DNA of 9,601 nucleotides, from assembly GCA_031279895.1 (NCBI GenBank), contig JAITHR010000136.1, positions 1-9,601 on the forward strand, written 5' to 3'. Made by a program: the position numbers and the translations under genes. The notes below the pieces were generated by a model that worked only from the letters and a program-made list of their open reading frames with translations, was not told the origin of the DNA and did no database searches. Within the stretch, counting starts at the first letter, position 1. Each line of letters begins with the position of its first letter. Positions 5,944 through 9,601 of the stretch are shown here, piece by piece. This DNA is from Spirochaetaceae bacterium. Its GTDB lineage: Bacteria > Spirochaetota > Spirochaetia > Treponematales > Breznakiellaceae.

Positions 5944-6645
5944 TTACGAATAATACGAAAGTTTTTTTTCATACCGGCTGAAAGCCAGAGAAACCGCCCA
6001 GTTCATAAAAAAATAAAATACCCCGGCAATGAAGATAGGCATGGCGGAGAACTCCCGTGAAGAGGCGTTCTGCGCGGCCCGAAACAGTTCGGGAACCCCG
6101 ATAACCTGGGCCAAGGCCGTATCCTTTACCAGCGTGATGACCTCGTTGCCGGAGGCCGGAAGGATACGCTTGATAACCTGGGGCAGAATAATCCGCCCGA
6201 AAGTCTGGGATCCGGTGAACCCCAGCACTTTCGCCGCCTCGTACTGGCCTTTAGGGATGGACTCGATGCCGCCGCGGTAAATCTCCGCGAAATACGCCGC
6301 GTAATTCAGGGAAAAGGCGATGATAACCGCGGTAAACCGGTTGTAGGAAAGGAAGAACCCCGCGGCGTCCCAGAAACCCTGAGAGGCGATAAGCGGGGAA
6401 AAAGACTCCTGAAGGAACCGGTAAAGATACTTGGGGGCAAAGTATATAAAGATAAGCTGTAAAATAAGCGGGGTTCCCCGCATGATTAAAAGATAGCCGG
6501 TAACCAGGGTCCTGACGACCGGCTGTCTTGACATCCTTCCGAACGCGATCGGCATGGCCAGGGGGAGGGAAAAGAGCAGGGTAAGAAAGAACACCTCAAG
6601 CGATACTCCCACACCCCGCACCATAAAGCCGAGCGTTTGCAGCAT
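5944..6645 (-). CDS. Amino-acid ABC transporter permease (second importer)
   Basis: Inner-membrane channel subunit; 233 residues. The N-terminal hydrophobic segment is about 15-36, RGTPLILQL is at 56-64, and later segments are about 104-120, 165-185 and 200-222. The EAA loop is EAAKVLG at 136-142, followed by ILPQ at 153-156. Compared with the permease at 679-1338 it carries a longer stretch between the RGTP motif and the next membrane segment (about 70-102). The ATG at 6645 lies only 9 nt after the substrate-binding protein stop and has no obvious Shine-Dalgarno site, so translation may be coupled. ATG 6624 is a less likely alternative. No ATPase gene follows; the next gene downstream is the UMP kinase. 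Confidence 0.93.
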   Translation of the reverse strand: MLQTLGFMVRGVGVSLEVFFLTLLFSLPLAMPIAFGRMSRQPVVRTLVTGYLLIMRGTPLILQLIFIYFAPKYLYRFLQESFSPLIASQGFWDAAGFFLSYNRFTAVIIAFSLNYAAYFAEIYRGGIESIPKGQYEAAKVLGFTGSQTFGRIILPQVIKRILPASGNEVITLVKDTALAQVIGVPELFRAAQNASSREFSAMPIFIAGVFYFFMNWAVSLAFSRYEKKLSYYS

Positions 6646-6654
6646 AACGGCGGG

Positions 6655-7479
6655 CTATTTCCCTATTATCGAGATGTTCGACCCGAACCATTGCGTCGTT
6701 ATCCGCTCAAGCGTGCCGTCTCCCGCCATTGCGCGCAGCGTGTCCCACACCTTGTCCGCCAGGGCCTTGTCGCCTTTGCGGAACCCGATGCCGAACTCTT
6801 CGGCGCCCAGGGTCTCGTCCATAATGCGGAGCGCCTTGCCGGAGCGCTGAATATTGTCGTTTGCCACCACAAGGTCGATAACCACCGCGTCCACGCCGCC
6901 CACCTCAAGGTCCATGAGGGCCGTAAGGAAGTCTTTGGTCTCGATTACCTGGTTAAGGCTCGCTTTGAAATCCGGCGCCGCGTCAATGGCGTGAACCGAA
7001 GAGGAGCCGGCCTGGGTTCCCACGTTCTTTCCGGCAAGGTCCGCCAGAGTCGCGTAGGCCGCGTCCGCCCTGACCACCACGACCTGCGTGTTTTTAAGGT
7101 ACGGCGGGGAAAACCGGATGTTTTGCGCGCGCTCTTCGGTAATCGTGAACCCGTTCCAGATACAGTCGATCTGTCCGGTATTGAGTTCCTGCTCCTTCGC
7201 GTTCCAGTCGATAGGCTGAAGCGCCAGTTCCACCCCCAGTCGGGAGGCGACCTCTTTTGCCACGTCAACGTCATAGCCGACAATCTCGTTGGCTTCGTTG
7301 CGGAAGCCCATGGGCGGGAAAGAGTCGTCCAGTCCCATCACGAGCTTCTTTTTGGCAAGTACGTTCTCAAGCGAAGGGTCCTCCGCGCCGGCTGCGGGTT
7401 TTGCCGCCTTCTTGCCGCCGGCAAACGCCGCGCCGCACGCGAAGAGCAGACAAAGCCCTACAATCATACCTCGTTTCAT
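6655..7479 (-). CDS. Amino-acid ABC transporter substrate-binding protein (second importer)
   Basis: Extracytoplasmic amino-acid receptor of SBP family 3; 274 residues. Residues 1-20 form an export signal. Cleavage after AFA at 20 is one reading, but Cys15 in LLFAC could be a relaxed spirochaetal lipobox, so lipid anchoring is undecided. An Ala/Lys-rich linker precedes the fold. Landmarks are DDSFPPMGF 51-59, GYDVDVAKE 68-76, NGFTITEER 109-117 (Arg117 as likely carboxylate ligand), FSPPY 123-127, and VVIDLVV 199-205 (Asp202 as likely amino ligand). I chose ATG 7479 because AGGAG lies 8 nt upstream; the longer frame from 7503 puts that Shine-Dalgarno inside the gene. It is first in a minus-strand unit with a permease 9 nt downstream and a candidate promoter at 7542-7570. 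The substrate is unknown. Confidence 0.94.
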   Translation of the reverse strand: MKRGMIVGLCLLFACGAAFAGGKKAAKPAAGAEDPSLENVLAKKKLVMGLDDSFPPMGFRNEANEIVGYDVDVAKEVASRLGVELALQPIDWNAKEQELNTGQIDCIWNGFTITEERAQNIRFSPPYLKNTQVVVVRADAAYATLADLAGKNVGTQAGSSSVHAIDAAPDFKASLNQVIETKDFLTALMDLEVGGVDAVVIDLVVANDNIQRSGKALRIMDETLGAEEFGIGFRKGDKALADKVWDTLRAMAGDGTLERITTQWFGSNISIIGK

Positions 7480-7541
7480 TGTTATTTCTCCTAACAATTT
7501 CATGTTTTAGGCAACGCCTCTACCAGAGACCGCCTTCGCAG

Positions 7542-7570
7542 ATTGTATCGGTTCTTAAAAAAAAAGTCCA
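7542..7570 (-). promoter_or_regulatory. Candidate promoter of the second importer unit, with an A9/T9 spacer
   Basis: On the minus strand, TGGACT (7570-7565, 4 of 6 matches to -35) and TACAAT (7547-7542, 5 of 6 matches to -10) are exactly 17 nt apart. Nine consecutive T (7565-7557) lie at the start of the spacer. Transcription would start near 7535 and give a leader of about 56 nt before ATG 7479. Confidence 0.5.
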
Positions 7571-7604
7571 CCGTCTCCGACGGCTTCAACAGCCTCCGGC
7601 TGTT
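7571..7604 (-). other. Two adjacent hairpins with identical triloops upstream of the importer promoter
   Basis: ACC-free stems are 7588-7604 (7 bp, AACAGCC/GGCTGTT) and 7571-7583 (5 bp, CCGTC/GACGG). Both close on TCC on the plus strand, which is GGA on the minus strand. On the minus strand the second hairpin is followed 4 nt later by a T9 run beginning after TGGAC, so it could act as a weak terminator for upstream readthrough. Confidence 0.4.
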
Positions 7605-7810
7605 CCGGCATGGCCGCCTGTTGTTTGAGAGTGGTGCAACACCCTGTCCGGTTACTTCACTGTTTCCTGCTAAGGCGCGGCTACGCTCTCGCGCAACGGC
7701 GGGCGGCTTGGGAGCGCCGCGTTGGTGCGCGTAGTAAGGGGGCGGGGCGTGGTTTGGGGCGCGGCGCTGGAAGCCGCTGTGGGGGGTTTGGGGGGTCTAT
7801 GACCCCCCAA
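7605..7810. other. Non-coding, structured and G-rich stretch
   Basis: No credible gene is seen between the importer promoter region and the lipoprotein terminator. It contains an imperfect inverted repeat at 7681-7734, in which CTACG, GCG, CAAC and GGCG blocks find their complements in order on the right side. G runs of four or more follow at 7738-7742, 7744-7747, 7756-7759, 7781-7786 and 7790-7795. A perfect 10-bp stem with a 3-nt loop lies at 7788-7810. TTCCTGC and GGCGCGGCT at 7664-7682 faintly echo the repeat around the tRNA. Confidence 0.55.
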
Positions 7811-7854
7811 GTAAAAGAAAGGCGCGGCCCCCCGTGGTGTGGGGGAACCGCGCC
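7811..7854 (-). terminator. Intrinsic terminator of the lipoprotein gene
   Basis: On the minus strand GGCGCGG (7854-7848) pairs perfectly with CCGCGCC (7827-7821). The inner C5/G6 blocks extend the stem to about 12-13 bp around a 7-nt loop, and TTTCTTTTA follows at once. It lies 26 nt past the lipoprotein stop codon. Confidence 0.85.
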
Positions 7855-7880
7855 CTGTTACATCAGTCCGCTGTGCTTTA

Positions 7881-9554
7881 TCAGGCCCCGTCGTCAACTT
7901 TGAAAGCCGCATCGATAGTCGGCGTAGCCGTGCCGGTGGCGGCGGCAGAGAGTACGCCGCCGGTATTGGCAGTACCGACAATACTTACAAGGTATGCGTC
8001 GCCGGCTGTGGCGCTGGCGGCCGTAACCACAAATTCATTAGCCGCACTGACCCCTATTTCACCTGTCGCATTGCTTCCGGTAACAATTCCTATGCCCGTG
8101 CCAGTCGCGCCAAGAGTTACCGTAGTGCTTCCGCCAGTAGCGGTCATAATTTTTGAAGTGGCGTCCGCGACTTTAAGCGTTGCGGGATCGGTGCCTTCGG
8201 TCATAACGATAGCGCCCACAGGGGCCGCGCCGGTTCCCTTGAGGTCGATGGTTACGAATGCCCCGATGTCAAGGGTGTTGCCAGTGGTTCCCGCGGCCTG
8301 GGTAATCGTGGGGGCGGTGCCGCTGGCGGTGAGGGTGGAGGCCGCGGTGCCGCTGGGCGCGGTGATGATCGCGCCGATACCCGATGCGCCGCTCGTGATG
8401 GTAACGCTCGTCGCGTCCGCGCCGAGGGTCGCGGTCCACGCGCCAGCGCCGCTAAATGTGGTCGCGCCCGCCACGACCGAGCCGGTTCCCGCGATGGTGA
8501 TGGAGCCGGTACCCTCAAGGGCCAGCGCGTCGGCGTCGGTCATGGTAATCACGCCCGGGGCCGCAGCCGCGACCACGGTGCCGCCTGCGGCGGTGTAGGT
8601 GGCCTTGGCCAGCGTAACCGAGTTGGTCGCGTCTCCCACCACGACGGTGCCGGCGCTGGCGTCAATGACCCCCGCAGCGCCGAAGGTAAGCGTCGCGCCC
8701 GGGTTCACCGTCAGGGTTGTTCCGGTGTCGACCGTCAGGGTGTTCCCCGCGTCCACGACCAGCGTTTTCCCCGCGGGCACCGTAAGGTCCCCGCCAAGGG
8801 TGGTTGCCCCGGCGATAGTAACAGTGGCCGCGCCGCTCAGCGCCGCGCCGATTTCGGTCGCGGTGGCACTGGTTACCGTAAACGTCGCGTTGGTAATCAC
8901 GCCGCCGTCAAAGGTTACGGTGTCGGTATCCGCGAGGGCGCCCAGCACCGCGATAATGTCCGCGTCAAAGGTAGTGTCGAGAGGTGACGTACCTGACGCG
9001 GGTACCCTGGCGGCGCTACCTTGATAGGCAAGCGCGGGGGACGGACTGGCGACATAGGCAATCTCGTTCGCCGCGCCCACGTCGTTCGCATCACCCTCAA
9101 CCTCATAGGTCCCGTCAGGAACAACCGCCGCGGTGCCGGCTGTCGCGTTAAGCCCCGTCGCGTCTCCCTTGTCCGCCGCGGGAACCGTAATGGTTACGCT
9201 GCCCGCCTTGAGTGCGCCGGAGCCGCCGTCGGTCGTTACGGAGAAGCCCTTGGCCAGAATAGTGCCGCTTGAGGAAACAGGCATCCCCGTGCCGTACCCG
9301 CTCGCCGGCGTGGTCGCGGCAAGGAGAATCTTCGTGCCGTCGGTGCTGATATACGCCTCGATGCCGTCCGCAAGCGCGCCGCCAGTGATCGTTATCGCAA
9401 GCGCGTTATGGCTCGTTCCCACCGTTACCGACGCCGACAGGCTCCCGTCCCCGCTGTCGCTGTCGCTGTCGCTGCCGCTGTCGCAGCCGGTCATCATCAA
9501 TCCGAATGACAGCAGCGCCGCCATTCCCGTCAAAAAAAGTTTGGAAATTTTCAT
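7881..9554 (-). CDS. Large low-complexity repeat lipoprotein, predicted surface-exposed beta-solenoid
   Basis: 557 residues; function unknown. The signal peptide (MKISK, then a hydrophobic core) ends in the lipobox LMMTGC, so Cys24 should be lipid-modified. A Ser-Asp tether follows at about 25-37. The rest is dominated by Ala, Gly, Thr, Val and Ser and has no Cys after residue 24. About 40-200 looks like one or more beta-sandwich domains. Residues 257-288 hold four octapeptide repeats of the form L-x-V-x-x-G-x-T, followed by more TITxAG-like strands to near the C-terminus, as in adhesins or autotransporter passengers. No autotransporter barrel or cell-wall anchor is seen. ATG 9554 has AAGGAGGA about 6 nt upstream. 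A strong terminator follows, so it is probably monocistronic. A role in surface binding or polysaccharide contact is a guess. Confidence 0.85.
   Translation of the reverse strand: MKISKLFLTGMAALLSFGLMMTGCDSGSDSDSDSGDGSLSASVTVGTSHNALAITITGGALADGIEAYISTDGTKILLAATTPASGYGTGMPVSSSGTILAKGFSVTTDGGSGALKAGSVTITVPAADKGDATGLNATAGTAAVVPDGTYEVEGDANDVGAANEIAYVASPSPALAYQGSAARVPASGTSPLDTTFDADIIAVLGALADTDTVTFDGGVITNATFTVTSATATEIGAALSGAATVTIAGATTLGGDLTVPAGKTLVVDAGNTLTVDTGTTLTVNPGATLTFGAAGVIDASAGTVVVGDATNSVTLAKATYTAAGGTVVAAAAPGVITMTDADALALEGTGSITIAGTGSVVAGATTFSGAGAWTATLGADATSVTITSGASGIGAIITAPSGTAASTLTASGTAPTITQAAGTTGNTLDIGAFVTIDLKGTGAAPVGAIVMTEGTDPATLKVADATSKIMTATGGSTTVTLGATGTGIGIVTGSNATGEIGVSAANEFVVTAASATAGDAYLVSIVGTANTGGVLSAAATGTATPTIDAAFKVDDGA
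8691..8786 (-). repeat. Four tandem octapeptide repeats inside the lipoprotein
   Basis: Residues 257-264, 265-272, 273-280 and 281-288 read LTVPAGKT, LVVDAGNT, LTVDTGTT and LTVNPGAT. A partial fifth unit, LTFGAAG, follows. The 24-bp DNA units are diverged, so the repeat is kept at protein level rather than being a recent duplication. Confidence 0.85.
9453..9482. repeat. 6-bp microsatellite encoding the Ser-Asp tether
   Basis: GCTGTC is repeated five times, with one T-to-C change in the fourth unit (9471-9476). On the coding strand each unit encodes Asp-Ser, directly after the lipidated Cys24. Slippage would change tether length by two residues without shifting the frame. Confidence 0.85.
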
Positions 9555-9601
9555 GTATATCCTCCTTAACGATTGATATACTTATAAAAAGCCGGCAGGT
9601 A
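9555..9601 (-). promoter_or_regulatory. Leader and possible -10 region of the lipoprotein gene
   Basis: The minus strand shows the Shine-Dalgarno AAGGAGGA (about 9567-9560). Further upstream an AT-rich TTTTTATAAGTATATC stretch contains a possible -10 TATAAG (9586-9581). A matching -35 would fall at or beyond the window edge, so the promoter cannot be confirmed. Confidence 0.45.

Noticed and set aside
6637..7494. 285-residue plus-strand open frame
   Set aside because: It mirrors the second substrate-binding protein almost exactly and has Arg/His/Val-rich shadow composition.
7543..7734. Short plus-strand open frame in the non-coding stretch
   Set aside because: No Shine-Dalgarno site, no recognisable domain, and it covers the promoter and hairpins of the minus-strand unit.
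7834..9024. Long plus-strand open frames over the lipoprotein gene
   Set aside because: They are antisense shadows of GCN, ACN and GGN codons. The minus strand has the lipobox, Shine-Dalgarno site and terminator.

Overview
This GC-rich window most resembles a spirochaete of the genus Treponema, possibly a gut or environmental one. The pointers are an excisionase-type HTH fused to a PTS EIIA domain, a UMP kinase of the archaeal-like subfamily, a large low-complexity surface lipoprotein, and amino-acid ABC importers. The genus call is an inference from gene content; no rRNA or other marker is present to confirm it.

Left part (1-2342, plus strand): the 3' part of a polar amino-acid ABC importer operon, with a solute-binding protein cut off by the window edge, a permease and an ATPase. 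A tRNA-Leu(UAG) follows. The tRNA is bracketed by two inverted copies of a 28-bp repeat. The right copy forms a 16-bp-stem hairpin with a third, partial copy.

Middle (2439-5112): a minus-strand HTH-EIIA regulator with a clear promoter and Shine-Dalgarno site is divergent from a plus-strand gene for an exported TPR protein. That gene's stop codon overlaps, tail to tail, the stop codon of minus-strand aroC (chorismate synthase).

Right-middle (4006-7570, minus strand): a likely transcription unit reading solute-binding protein, permease, UMP kinase, chorismate synthase. It holds a second amino-acid importer cassette with no ATPase of its own in the window; the ATPase at 1377-2153 is an obvious candidate partner. 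Its promoter has a 9-base A/T homopolymer inside the -35/-10 spacer, a layout that could allow slippage-driven switching. Two genes of the unit are preceded by near-pure purine leaders.

Right end (7571-9601): a roughly 300-bp non-coding, hairpin-rich and G-rich stretch ending in a strong intrinsic terminator, then a 557-residue minus-strand lipoprotein. The lipoprotein has a Ser-Asp tether encoded by a 6-bp microsatellite and a run of octapeptide repeats that suggests a beta-solenoid.

I see no CRISPR array, insertion sequence, phage gene or defence system. The most unusual material is non-coding: the tRNA-flanking inverted repeats, the homopolymer promoter and the structured intergenic stretch.
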